64,000 bases of DNA from Oehlia diaphana (taxonomy: Eukaryota; Glomeromycota; Glomeromycetes; Glomerales; Glomeraceae): assembly GCA_003833135.1 (NCBI GenBank), contig QZLH01000436.1, positions 26,346 through 90,345 on the forward strand. Direction: 5' to 3'. A program made the position numbers and the translations under genes. Position 1 is the first letter of the stretch. Every line of letters starts with the position of its first letter. Below, piece after piece: positions 48,001-57,660 of the stretch. The notes beneath the pieces were generated by a model. It saw only the letters and a program-made list of their open reading frames with translations, searched no databases and was not told the DNA's origin.

Positions 48001-50481
48001 TTACTTTATTTAATAGAAAAATCTATTTTACAAACATGTGAGGATCAATTATATAGAGTGATTGATAATACGGAAACTCCTTCTACAACAAAAGATTATA
48101 ATAGAATATATGAATTTACTTTAATAGATTTTGATTGTATTCCAGAAGATGATAGTGAAATATTTGAACCCGGTTCACGTATTATTATACGTAATATTAA
48201 AGTTAAAAATACTGGTGGAATGCCAACTCCAATAAGTCATGATGTTGAAGTTACCGTTGATCTTTCAAAATCCACTTTAATTTCTTTACCTAATAATAAT
48301 AAATTAAAATTACCAAAACCTATTGAACATTCTAAACAAGTGGAATTAAATTCAATTAAAGAAGAGGATGAACATTGTTTGGAATTTCAAATCAATCAAC
48401 AAGATAGTGCTTCGAAGGATAAACCTTTAAATTTATTTGATACGATAAATTTAAAAGCAACCATGTTTGGAATTAATCGTGAAATAACTAGTTTTACATT
48501 CCCAAAACAACTTAATATTCAATATCCAATTCAAATTTGTCCTAATACTAAAATACGAGATTTTCCTTATAAGGATCTTACTAGAATTTCTTGGAAAATA
48601 AATAATATTAGTAAAATTAATTTTGGGTCGGAATCTGATTCGAAAAGGATTATTAAAGTTCAAGTCAAGATTAACGACATGACACCAAGTAATAGTCTAA
48701 AATTCAAAACGGGACAAACTTTAACAACTTTTGAAGAAGAAATCACGGTTTTAAATGCTAATCAATCAAGGGAAATGTATTGTGAATTGGTTAGAACTTT
48801 ATCAAGTGAAGATCCAACGATTATTGAGGTAAACTTTTCTATAACACTTTGCCTTGGATCTATTGAAAATCCTGATAAAGGATCAGATATTGAAATTCGA
48901 AACAAATGTATTGAAGTTTCCCCAAGTTATAAAACAAATAAGGATGCAGACTTTTTATTAGTGGTTAGTCCTAAAACGAAAAAGAAGAATGTTGATAATT
49001 GGAAGAATTTATGTCAACAACTTGAATTAACAATGTCATTATGGGATATTAAAAGGGAAGGACATTTTGATTTAATTGAATCTGGTGTTATTGAAGATAT
49101 TTCCGGAAAATCTATAGTTATACTTAATGATGAATTAGATGATGATGAAGAAGAAAAAGAAGGAATTGATATTAAACAAACTTTAGATTATTTAGATCCA
49201 TTTCATTTCTATCAAGCGGTTAATAATTTTAATATTAAATTTTTTATCGCTGGAGCAATAATTGATGATAAAAGAGTAGAAAATTTATTTATTCCAAAAG
49301 AAATGATGGAAATATCTAATGATCAACCAAGTTCATCAATGGTATCAAAAATCAAATCTTATGTACAACAAAAAGGTATTATTAAACATGCGGCTGTTAT
49401 GGAGAGGGATGTTGTTAAACAACCTGTAAAATCAGCAAAAATAGAAAACGTTCAAACTCGATTAAGACCTAGTTCATTTAATTTGTTTAGATCAGAAGAA
49501 TCTTATAAAGAAAAGAAATTAAAAAAATTATCAAAATCTTTACAAAAAAATTATCCTGGACATCGTTATGTTCTCGTATCAATGATGGGTAACGATAGAT
49601 CTAGTGATCAAGTGATATTATGTAAAACTGCCAGTAGAACTAAACAACATTTATTATATTATAATTTTACTGAAAGTATAACTGATTATAATGAATCTAA
49701 TAAGATTGGATTATTATCTTGTGTTTCATTTACGAAAAAATTGGAAAGATTACAAAAATTATTTGATACAAACAAAGATCCTGAAATTTTGGAGATATAT
49801 AAGAATTTGATTGAAGTTGATTTAACGGTAGAAGTAATTGGATTAACTGGAACAAAAGAGACGAATAAAGACATTACTTCGGATATTTTATTATCACATA
49901 TGGAATTATTTACAAATTTTTGTGAATTTATTAAACATTCCAAAGAAACTAATATATCAGCAAATTCAGTTGATTGGATGATAAGTGTTTTTGCTAAATT
50001 AAAAATATTATTACAATATTCCAATGATTCATTAATTAATATTAATAGTGCATCTCGAATTAAGCAATTGAAATTAATTTTAGATGGGGAATATTTAAGA
50101 GCTTTCGGTAGATTTTCTAATCAAACGAATCAATCATTAACAAATATTTTAGATATTAAGATTAAATTTATTAAGAGTGATTTTAAAAATGAATATAAAC
50201 CAGCAAAATCCGAAAAATATGCTTATTTCAAATTTAAATTGATCGGAATTTTGAAAAAAAATAACATAAAATCAGATTTTGAACTATTTGGTGATAAATT
50301 AGATTTTATTTTATCACAAAATGAATATAATAATATTCATGATACTCATGAAAAAACTACTGGAACGATTAGAAGGAAGAAAACTATACGTCAAGATCAA
50401 ATCAAATCATTATATATTCAAAATATTTTTGAAGATCCCTCTAAAATAAATGATGTCAAATCAGAAGATACTAAAGAATGA
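45025..50481 (+). CDS. Giant Gly-rich protein with three tandem modules, function unknown
   Basis: One uninterrupted 1818-aa frame, unusual among the intron-rich neighbours. Residues about 95-215 are collagen-like but without strict Gly-X-Y (GGNGGNGAKGGDGQYGGDG, GGPGGNGGDGGRGSDGGDGG). Then a module of roughly 390 residues recurs three times, opening with FEPRIDHTF / FKPRVDYYIP / YEFTLIDFD. It includes EPGSTIQIINMKFRNIGMSP / EPNSKGVIQGLRIRNDGEMP / EPGSRIIIRNIKVKNTGGMP and closes with VFWFVTNISKIPFG / VFWKIKNISNIEFG / ISWKINNISKINFG. A fourth partial unit may start at about residue 520. From residue about 1305 a different region begins (DADFLLVVSPKTKKKNVDNW, LDYLDPFHFYQAVNNFNIKF), ending in a Lys/Glu-rich tail. 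No signal peptide or membrane segment is seen. I do not recognise a characterised family. Confidence 0.9.
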   Translation: MSDTIFEAIGDNGIDAIDGESFSQYPPQMGENGSKGRDATPAGRGFKGGNIMVKLSSIPNQREPGHIYIEGEITYENRPSVKIGSEFILGTTGLINFISRGGNGGNGAKGGDGQYGGDGFPGVDATEYSEPSDGGPGGNGGDGGRGSDGGDGGNGGDVKVLTSEQDAHLLMLLGKCDLTGGHGGLPGSHGKGGKGGKGALGGKGNELFLQGNDGIDGKDGKTLDVNLYRGHEGKNGKLEYGIINFNNFFEPRIDHTFRLEISEFLYEVQGDSGIIEPGSTIQIINMKFRNIGMSPTPKYTPIRIELDSFNNEWINNITHLYAPYDILPNDVKYLDNSQRIIISINELNTINDGSPLYQQVILRGFRAIMSQIERPIEILNVNDQLNLLIQQPINISEVIAIRSPDNLYYEVFWFVTNISKIPFGRNSSCRRMIMTKLTKGESYGIEIDSQEIQLLNGGVTLQVTSRVKLDSYETHQFTVTLQIGNNNYHPTVLKPIQTRSFIINPIPSEDKHLLLNVTKNECININHHSDYQDLTGSIYLQLSNANVNTTNIGKVHINGNIKFTNGHIVLLDHYYKFDMDNYITITQKDPQKMCDVTIVTTEQDSYLFALLNNTYDDTTNIIEWKFQTINQTYNRVNTYSTIFKPRVDYYIPIIENDMQIFEPNSKGVIQGLRIRNDGEMPTPDNHNIIIKLLPTENIIPNDEIFFIISKSIAYNSTYELENSTFKFSIKNNEWGFENKVPLQLSDCFKFKAVVTFIEHVLPDFNNFENQRITIQYPIQIGEYLSFRHPSEDEEKYSVFWKIKNISNIEFGKNSEVGRLIETSLHDDNTNDIIYTTEIDSLTANNYLLLNTNVIINEKTQFHSNLRLGSTNSPGKLSPIQSYSFHLLPLSSDDGYKDLDLVFDLNVGRLTLDGIQPNDSIQPGSFQLLLSTPETNKVGDVTIKGTLQYTNGWIIQINDTFSLDLTGLIHLYPSGKNYPSGKIDIEIAKEDTHLLYLIEKSILQTCEDQLYRVIDNTETPSTTKDYNRIYEFTLIDFDCIPEDDSEIFEPGSRIIIRNIKVKNTGGMPTPISHDVEVTVDLSKSTLISLPNNNKLKLPKPIEHSKQVELNSIKEEDEHCLEFQINQQDSASKDKPLNLFDTINLKATMFGINREITSFTFPKQLNIQYPIQICPNTKIRDFPYKDLTRISWKINNISKINFGSESDSKRIIKVQVKINDMTPSNSLKFKTGQTLTTFEEEITVLNANQSREMYCELVRTLSSEDPTIIEVNFSITLCLGSIENPDKGSDIEIRNKCIEVSPSYKTNKDADFLLVVSPKTKKKNVDNWKNLCQQLELTMSLWDIKREGHFDLIESGVIEDISGKSIVILNDELDDDEEEKEGIDIKQTLDYLDPFHFYQAVNNFNIKFFIAGAIIDDKRVENLFIPKEMMEISNDQPSSSMVSKIKSYVQQKGIIKHAAVMERDVVKQPVKSAKIENVQTRLRPSSFNLFRSEESYKEKKLKKLSKSLQKNYPGHRYVLVSMMGNDRSSDQVILCKTASRTKQHLLYYNFTESITDYNESNKIGLLSCVSFTKKLERLQKLFDTNKDPEILEIYKNLIEVDLTVEVIGLTGTKETNKDITSDILLSHMELFTNFCEFIKHSKETNISANSVDWMISVFAKLKILLQYSNDSLININSASRIKQLKLILDGEYLRAFGRFSNQTNQSLTNILDIKIKFIKSDFKNEYKPAKSEKYAYFKFKLIGILKKNNIKSDFELFGDKLDFILSQNEYNNIHDTHEKTTGTIRRKKTIRQDQIKSLYIQNIFEDPSKINDVKSEDTKE

Positions 50482-50869
50482 TATAGAAAAGAACAAATTT
50501 TGGACGTACCTTGCAGAATCAGAGTTCTAGTTATTATTGACAATTAGAGATCATATTGTGATTTAACTATTTCTTTTATTTATAACAAATTAAATAGGAT
50601 TTTTTTTGTATATTTTATTATTTATATTTTACTAAAATATTACTAGAATAGTATATGTATATTTAACAAATAAAAAGAAACATTTTAAATTTACAAAAGT
50701 GAAATTTTGTGTTTTAAGGGTTCGATAAATTTGTGTCATTTCATGATATGGGTAACGTGCTGGTTTTTGATTGTGGTTATAATATCACTTCTCAACTACC
50801 TTCACCACCATCTTTACCACCTTCATCACCACCTTCATAGCCTTCATCGGTTTTAAATATACTAACAGG
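50482..50869. other. Short intergenic, convergent 3' ends
   Basis: Between the stop of the giant gene and the stop of the leftward methyltransferase-like gene. A CCACC/CTTCA(C/T)CACC pyrimidine repeat lies at 50805-50845. No gene. Confidence 0.5.
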
Positions 50870-51694
50870 TTAAATTAAATAAGGAATAAGTCTTTTTCTT
50901 TTTTTTGAATATAAATCCCATTCTCTTCCAAATTTTTGTTTTAACAAATTCTCTTCATTTAAAATTCTTTGTGTTCCTAGATAAACATATAAGAAAATAA
51001 ATAAAGTATAATAATACCAATTAAATATGAAAGGTGAAAAATCGACCGGAGAATAAATAGGAATATAATAATGAAGTTGATAAATCATATACAACACGTT
51101 AAGTGTCATTAAAATAACTCCAGTATACTAAAAAAAAAAATAACAATATACAAAAATATTAGTAAAAATTACATTATTATTAAACCACTTAAAAATATAA
51201 CTTACTGAAGGATGAATTACTAAAGCATAAGGACCTGTATCGATTAATCTATGATTTTTGAGAATGGTAACATTAAACGTAAAAAATTCTTTCAATGTGC
51301 GAAAGCACCATAATCTTATAAAACACCCGAAAATGTTCAATATATAAAATACGATATCATAAAATGACCATTCGCTAAATCGAACATTTATAATAACAAC
51401 ATTATTATGTTCTTGTTGATACATAATGTAAATATAACATAATGTACATAATGACCAAAGGATTATAAATGGATATGGAAGAAAGTATACTAATAGTATT
51501 TCTGATAAAGAAAATTTTTTAATTTTCGTTAATTTCGGCGACGGATTTGGTGGTAATGAAGTTTTATATACAAAATAATAAAGAAATAAATATGCGATAA
51601 TTTTTGAAAACATTTTTTTTTTTTTTACGATAAAACGTTCGTTTTTATTAAAATGCGATGATGTAATAAGTGATGTGACGGAACGATGTCGCAC
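50870..51694 (-). CDS. Isoprenylcysteine carboxyl methyltransferase (ICMT)-like membrane protein
   Basis: Two exons on the minus strand (51694-51206, 51127-50870; GT-AG, phase 0) give 248 aa. An internal Met at 51613 (MFSKIIAYLFLYYF) would give 221 aa and starts directly at a membrane segment, so it may be the true start. Several hydrophobic helices are followed by the ICMT/PEMT signature: LRTLKEFFTF-like text (CFRTLKEFFTFNVTILKNH), DTGPYALVIHPSYTG across the splice junction, and the C-terminal EENLLKQKFGREWDLYSKK. Family members methylate C-terminal prenylcysteines with S-adenosylmethionine in the endoplasmic reticulum. The sequence looks like the broader ICMT-like group; whether it is the Ste14 orthologue cannot be decided here. 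Confidence 0.82.
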
Positions 51695-52029
51695 ACAATT
51701 TTTTATTGCCCCCGGATATTAAACAATGTTTACACATCGGGTTAAATTCAAAGTTCGAGTCTAAACCTAATAAAAAAAGAATATAGGATCGCACGCAATT
51801 GGTGGAAAGTGATTTAGGATTTTTAGGATTGAACTAAAATCATTGGCGCTACACAAACTTTTATTTCCTTATGAACTGACTTTCAAGTTAACACGAACTA
51901 TACATACTTTTCTTAAGCCTCAGCTTAAGCCACGTGAAGTTTGGAATAATTTGCAGAAAGTTTGATTTTTTTTCTTTGTAAGAAAAGATAAATAAATATC
52001 CCAAATGTAGCTTTCAAAGCGAAAGTTTG
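51695..52029. other. Intergenic upstream of ICMT-like gene
   Basis: Promoter side of the leftward ICMT-like gene. No coding signal or repeat recognised. Confidence 0.45.
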
Positions 52030-52400
52030 TCTAAAAATTCTCTCAAATTAAGTTGTCGATAGACATTTGTTACAAATTTTAAACTTTAATTCCAAAAGTT
52101 GGAATTAGATACATTTGAAAAAATTCAGTCTTCTAAATATTTAGAAAGTGTTGTTAATGAGTATCTAAATGAAAGAAGTATTGTAAATGATATTAAAACA
52201 TTTAATTAGAAATTATTACGAATTTAATAATCTATATCACGAAAGGATTGCACATCCAGAAATATTTCCAAAATAATGGAAAGATTGTACAAAAATAACT
52301 TTCTTTTATTATTACTAAAAGGAGAAAAATATTATTAGATTTTGAATATAAATTAGGTACCATTTTATCTTTCAAAGAAATAAAAAAGAATCTATTTGTT
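52030..52400 (+). pseudogene. F-box / LRR gene remnant (copy G)
   Basis: A short, heavily deleted plus-strand relic. Phrases match the family in order: AAATTAAGTTGTCGATAGAC (KLSCRSD region, now with a stop), TAAATATTTAGAAAGTGTTG (KYLESV), TATCTAAATGAAAGAAG (YLNDK region) and CTTTCTTTTATTATTACTAA (SFIIT, near the C-terminus). The F-box end and most of the LRR body are absent. It ends shortly before the promoter of the intact decarboxylase. Confidence 0.6.
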
Positions 52401-52744
52401 GATATAACTCGGAAATAAATTCCGTATCAAAACAAATTCAAAGGAAGTTGTTACATAATCATTTACCGTGAACTTTTTCTTTCAGTTCTTTCTTTTTACG
52501 GAATTGATCGGCTGGGTTTGGCTAATTTTGATTGTCAATTTTTAACATTGATTAGCTCCTTTTTGGGTTATGCGGAATTGCGGAATTACAATACCGATAT
52601 GATTAGATTAGATTCTAGATTTTCTGATTAGATCAATATTTTGAAAAAATGAACAATCTTTGCGAGTAAAAAAACTTGTGTTACAATAAAAACCATATAA
52701 TATGTCCAAAATTTTTTTCTTATTCATCATAATGCACAAAAACA
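52401..52744. other. Upstream region of the decarboxylase gene
   Basis: About 340 bp. The last 30 bases before the start are shared with the decayed paralogue at 43133-43165, so this promoter-proximal part belonged to the duplicated unit. No gene seen. Confidence 0.5.
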
Positions 52745-55700
52745 ATGGCGGATCCCTTTGACCATGAAAACAATGCTGTTGCTTCTTGGTTCTACGGCCC
52801 ACATGCCGAAAACAACCATTGGATTCGCAGATTTTATGATATGATAGTCGATGAGCATAAGAAAGCAAGGCAAGGCTATTTCCCACATGACCCCCAATTC
52901 ATCACGGAACAAATGAAAAAGTCGGTCGAGTACGAGAAAAATATGAATAACCTCTCGGAACAACTTACTCTCCTTTCCAAAGAGCTAGCACGGAAGACGA
53001 CACCATTCTGGTCGCCACGTTATATGGGTCATATGAGCATGGAACCAACTATGCCAGGCCACCTTGGCTATATAGCTGCTCTGCAATATAACCAGAATAA
53101 CGTGGCTATTGAGTCATCTCCGTTGACCACTTGGCTTGAAATATTTGCCGGGAAGCAGCTATGTGAAATGCTTGGTTTTAATGTTCAATGGGAACCAAAA
53201 GACGATGAAAACTGGGATCCAGATTTAGAGAAAATGCCCAAAATCCTTCCCAAGATCCAAGGATGGGGTCATATCACCTGCGACGGTTCAGTAGCAAATT
53301 TGGAATCTATTTGGTATGACATACAGTATTGATACATAAAGTTTTTTGAAATCATGAATAAATTTATTATATTGGCAAACATATGCTAAAAATAAAAATA
53401 TATTTTGCATGTCTGTTTATCCACACAGGGCAGGTAAAGTATCATTAACTAATAATCTATATTGCAGTTGCTTAATCTTACAATATTTTTATCACATGAA
53501 CAGCACGTAACCTCAAATTTTATCCACTCTCCCTCCGCCTGGCTGTCGATGATGGTTCTCTATCCTTCATTGGTCCAAGCTTCAAAGTTGAATTAGCAGA
53601 CGGAAAAATAAAACTCCTCAAAGATTGTTCAACCTGGGAATTGCTTAATCTCAAACCAACAACGATACTTGATATCCCTGACCGTTTAAGTAAAGAATAT
53701 GGAATGTCACCAGATTTTTTGCAGAATGCGCTTAATGACTACATCATCCAAACTATTGGCAAGGAATACCTGGAGAAAAAGTTTGGGATTGAAAAATCTA
53801 CTTTATACTTTGCAAGTGCGACCATGCATTATTCATGGCCTAAAGGTTGTGGTAAGTAAATTATTTAATTTATTTTATTTGCAGGACAAATTTGCAATTT
53901 CTTCTACATTATTTATAAGAATTAGGGATTAGAATCAAAATTTAAATCTCTCTTTTGAAGGGAAAAAAAACTTGTCAATATATTCAATTTAACAGTCATT
54001 GATTTAGAAAAGTTTGTTTATTATCAAAACGAAAAATAAATTCAATTTGATAAATATAATATAGATTATAATAGAAATATCTACTAAACTAACATATATT
54101 TAAAGCTATTACAGGAATTGGTTCAAGAAATCTGATACCGGTACCTGTAGACAATGATGCACGCATGAATTTGAAGAAACTTGAAAAGTTACTTGAAAAA
54201 TGTGTCAAAGATAAACAGGCTATCTATGCTGTTGTAGCAATTATGGGATCAACAGAACATGGTGCCTGTGATCCTTTGGATGATATTATAAAGCTTCGAA
54301 AAAAGTATGAACGTTATGGACTCAGTTTCGTCATTCATGCAGATGCTGCATGGGGTGGCTATTTCCGTTCTATGCTTGTAAAACCACCTATCGGCTCGAA
54401 ATCTGGCGATCGTTTAGAGGGCCATGAAGAAAGTCGTGATTCATTCGTACCTATGCTGGCACTTAAGTCTTATACCAAAAGACATCTAGAAAGTTTGAAA
54501 CATTGCGACTCTGTCACTGTTGACCCTCACAAGAGCGGTTACGTTCCTTACCCAGCTGGTAGTTTATGTTATCGTAATCGACATATGAGATATTTAAATA
54601 CATGGAAGAGTCCGGTTATAGTTCGGCCTAATGAAGAAGAAAGTATTGGCATTTACGGTGTGGAGGGGAGGTGAGTATTAAGGACGAAATCATGGATATT
54701 ATCTCTTTTTTTTTTTATAATAATGTACGTCTTTATGTACTTAACTATCTATTTAGCAAATCAGCTGCAGCTGCAGTAGCTACTTGGCTTTCTCATGATA
54801 TAATTGGTCTCCATCAGAAAGGTTATGGATTATTGTTGGGACAGGCGAGTTTTTCTAGCATAAAGGTGACTATTATATTATAATGCTTTATATTGAATCG
54901 AATATATTAAAGTTTTTACCCTTATTCATGATCTTATATTATATAGCTTTATTGTCATTGGGCCACCATGTCAACCAATGACGATAACTTTATTGTTATC
55001 CCATTTAACATGCTTCCTACTGAAAAGTGTTTTCCAACAAATCTAGAAGAAATAAAAGAAGAAAAACATCTCATCCGTACATTAATTGTTGAGAAACCAA
55101 ATCGTGAGATTATAAAGTGTGATCCTGCCATGGATCTTATAAAGAATCTTGGGTCTGATCTCATGATCAATACCTTCGCATGTAACTTTAAGTTGAAAGT
55201 TAAAGAAAACGGCAAGGAGGTCCTTAAATTGAACGAAGATATTAATGAAGCAAATTACCTCAACCAACGCTTATATGAAAAATTTTCACTCACTAGCTCC
55301 AAGGGCACAAATGAGAAAAAATTTTTAATTTTGACTTCAACAAAATTCAAGAAGGAAAATTATGGTAATTGCCTGAAAAATTTCAAGAAGCGTCTTGGCC
55401 TAAAAGGCGACCAGGACCTCTATGTATTAATTAACGTTGTCATGTCACCTTGGGTCACCGAATTTGATTTCCTCAATGAACTTATGAAAAAGTTTCAAAG
55501 CACATTACAGGATCTTGCTAAGGTAATTTTGACCTTTAATATTTATACAACTACGTTCATTTTTAATAGCATCGTTAAATATGCGATAAAACTTTTTGGT
55601 TAGCATGTAATTGTAAATAACGATATTTTATATTTTTTTTATATATATGATGCGCTAATAAATATACTATAGCTTTTAGTTTATCGTAATACGATTGAAC

Positions 55701-56934
55701 CAGACGAACATGCGTTTGTGATACAAGGTACCGATAAACTTTATTTCACGCATTTGCCAATGTTCCAAATGGAAAACCACCGTCAGCAGGTGATATTCAC
55801 AGCAGAACTGCCAGTAAAGATAAAGGAGGCCTATAAGAAAGCTCGCATGGAACATCCATCACGTGTGTATTTCCTTGGTAATAAAAATAAAATGACACTA
55901 GAAGAAATTGTATGTAATGGAAATTCTTTTGAAGGAGTTATCTACAAGGGATTTGATTCGAATGAGTGTGTAACTTAAAATACATTATTTGGTTTTCTCT
56001 TAATATTACTTTTTTAATTGAAATTTCTTTGTTTTCCAGTCAACCCATTTCCTTTATTGAAAATTTTAAAGTAACTGGCGTTAAAGTGCTAAAGAAACGC
56101 CATCTGGCCACAGTATTCCAAGATGATAACTATCCAAGAGATCGTATGCCATTTTATATTTATGGCACAGAACAACAATTACATATTGACCACATACTTC
56201 TCAAATATCCATCTATTCAACTTTCAGCCGATTGTGTTGAACTAAAACTCACTCAAGGCATTTTAACACAAAGCCAGAGAGAAAAAGGTGTCATTGCTCA
56301 CATTACTGATTATTATGAATCTACAATGCAACCATTTCCAGAAATCAAAAGGCATGGAAGTTCATTCTTCTTTCAAGAAGGACGTAAATTTAACGTGGAG
56401 CTTTATGAAGATCCGGTATCTGATCCAAACCAGAATGGGCCGGGTTTAGATGATGTTGATAGTAATAACCCATTTGCTAGAGGAACAATCAGATTGCCGC
56501 GTAAAGATGAGGCCGGATGTTTATTTATCGATTCTTATTCGATTAATAAGGATCCCACAGCAAAATATAAAGTTAAGGATGGTGAAATCAAAGAACGCCC
56601 ACTGGATAAACCATTTGATAAATATTACTATGACAAGTTTGAAAAGGAGACAGAGACTCATTGGTACGAGAAAGAAACGGACATTAAAAATGTGGATGAA
56701 CAGAAAACGGAGATTAATGTTACGGATGAGCAAAAGGCGAAGACCGAGGAAAGAAAAAATATAGAAGGAACGGATATTGAAAATGTGGATGAACAGAAAA
56801 CGGAGATTAATGTTACGGATGAGCAAAAGGCGAAGACCGAGGAAAGAAAAAATGTGGAAGAGCAGAAAATGGAGAAGATAAAAACAGGGAATGAGAAAGA
56901 AAATAATGATTTAAAAAGTAATCCACAATTATGA
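52745..56934 (+). CDS. PLP-dependent L-tyrosine decarboxylase-like protein with long C-terminal extension
   Basis: Probable group II amino-acid decarboxylase (tyrosine to tyramine in bacterial relatives). Eight exons: 52745-53313, 53429-53433, 53504-53851, 54106-54670, 54757-54865, 54947-55522, 55673-55965, 56040-56934; 3360 nt, 1119 aa, all phases consistent. Motifs follow the order of bacterial TyrDC: YMGHMSMEPTMPGHLGY, WGHITCDGSVANLESIW, HADAAWGGYFR (Asp near residue 387, binds the PLP ring nitrogen) and SVTVDPHKSGYVPYPAG with the Schiff-base Lys near residue 450. The segment after about residue 620 is an extension beyond the catalytic core, including IRLPRKDEAGCLFIDSYSIN and a Lys/Glu tail with a 31-residue tandem repeat. 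A 5-nt second exon is required. Introns rule out bacterial contamination. The substrate is inferred from similarity. A decayed inverted paralogue lies at 40.7-43.1 kb. Confidence 0.85.
53429..53433 (+). other. 5-nt microexon (GGCAG) of the decarboxylase
   Basis: Flanked by CCACACAG on the left and GTAAAG on the right, both good splice signals. Exon 1 ends ATT TG before GTATGA; exon 3 starts CACGTAACC after GAACAG. Joining these directly gives a stop (TGC ACG TAA). Inserting GGCAG gives TGG GCA GCA CGT AAC, that is W-A-A-R-N, the conserved text of the family, and restores the frame. Confidence 0.75.
56673..56860 (+). repeat. 93-bp tandem repeat in the decarboxylase tail
   Basis: Two nearly identical units, period 93 bp (TGTGGATGAACAG at 56691 and again at 56784), coding for 31 residues each (NVDEQKTEINVTDEQKAKTE). 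In frame, hydrophilic and charged, so it probably lengthens a disordered tail. Near identity suggests a recent expansion and likely length variation between strains. Confidence 0.85.
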
Positions 56935-57660
56935 GTGAACATGAGACAGAAGTTAAAGGAAAAAAATAATGTAGATGAACAAAGGAAAGCAAAGGTGGAC
57001 CCATTGTTATAAGGAGGGATAAAATCAGGCTGCATGATAAGCAAATGATGTTATACTTCTATACTTGACTTTTCTCATTTATTATGTATATTGAATGCAA
57101 GATTAAAATTTGCTGTAAATACCCTAATAAAAAAAACATTTTATGTCATTTCAATTGTCACCCATAGTTTATTCTTATAAATTCGCGCAATATTCGCGGC
57201 CCCGACAGTTTTCCCTCTCATCAGAACTTATATAAAGGTGTTTATATAAACTTTTTTAATTAGGTTATTAACCGCATTAATCCAATAAAATTAATTGACG
57301 GAAAGCGTTAATTAAAAGATCAAATTTCGTCATTTATTTTCCCTTAAAAAGAAATAAAAGAATCATTAGCACATTATTATTAGGCTTATTAATGAAATAA
57401 AGATATCTATATAGTATGTTTGTATTTGTGTAAATTAAATGTGAATATGATTCAAATTTCATTGTTTTGATTCAGAAAAAATACTAATTCATTTTTTTGT
57501 GTACCAAACATTTTCATTCCGCAAAAAATGAGTAATCTTAAATCTTAGAATCTAGAATTTATAATATAATTATGTTGATTATCTTTTTAAAGATTAAAAA
57601 AAAAATAGATATAATATAAACACCTATTGTACGGTATATTAATAAACTATTATCAACTTA
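56935..57660. other. Intergenic, convergent 3' ends
   Basis: Just after the stop, text related to the tandem repeat (GTAGATGAACAAAGGAAAGC) continues for about 60 bp, so the stop may have truncated an originally longer repeat tail. The rest is AT-rich without a gene. Confidence 0.5.

Noticed and set aside
53434..53466. Acceptor at ATTGCAG (53466) as the start of decarboxylase exon 3
   Set aside because: Joining it to exon 1 runs into a stop and removes the ARNLKFYP segment conserved in the family.
52745..56934. Bacterial contamination as the source of the tyrosine decarboxylase
   Set aside because: The gene has seven introns, AT-rich host-like codons, and a decayed paralogue nearby.
56521..57044. 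Minus-strand open frames opposite the decarboxylase tail
   Set aside because: They are mirror frames created by the Lys/Glu-rich tandem repeat on the plus strand.
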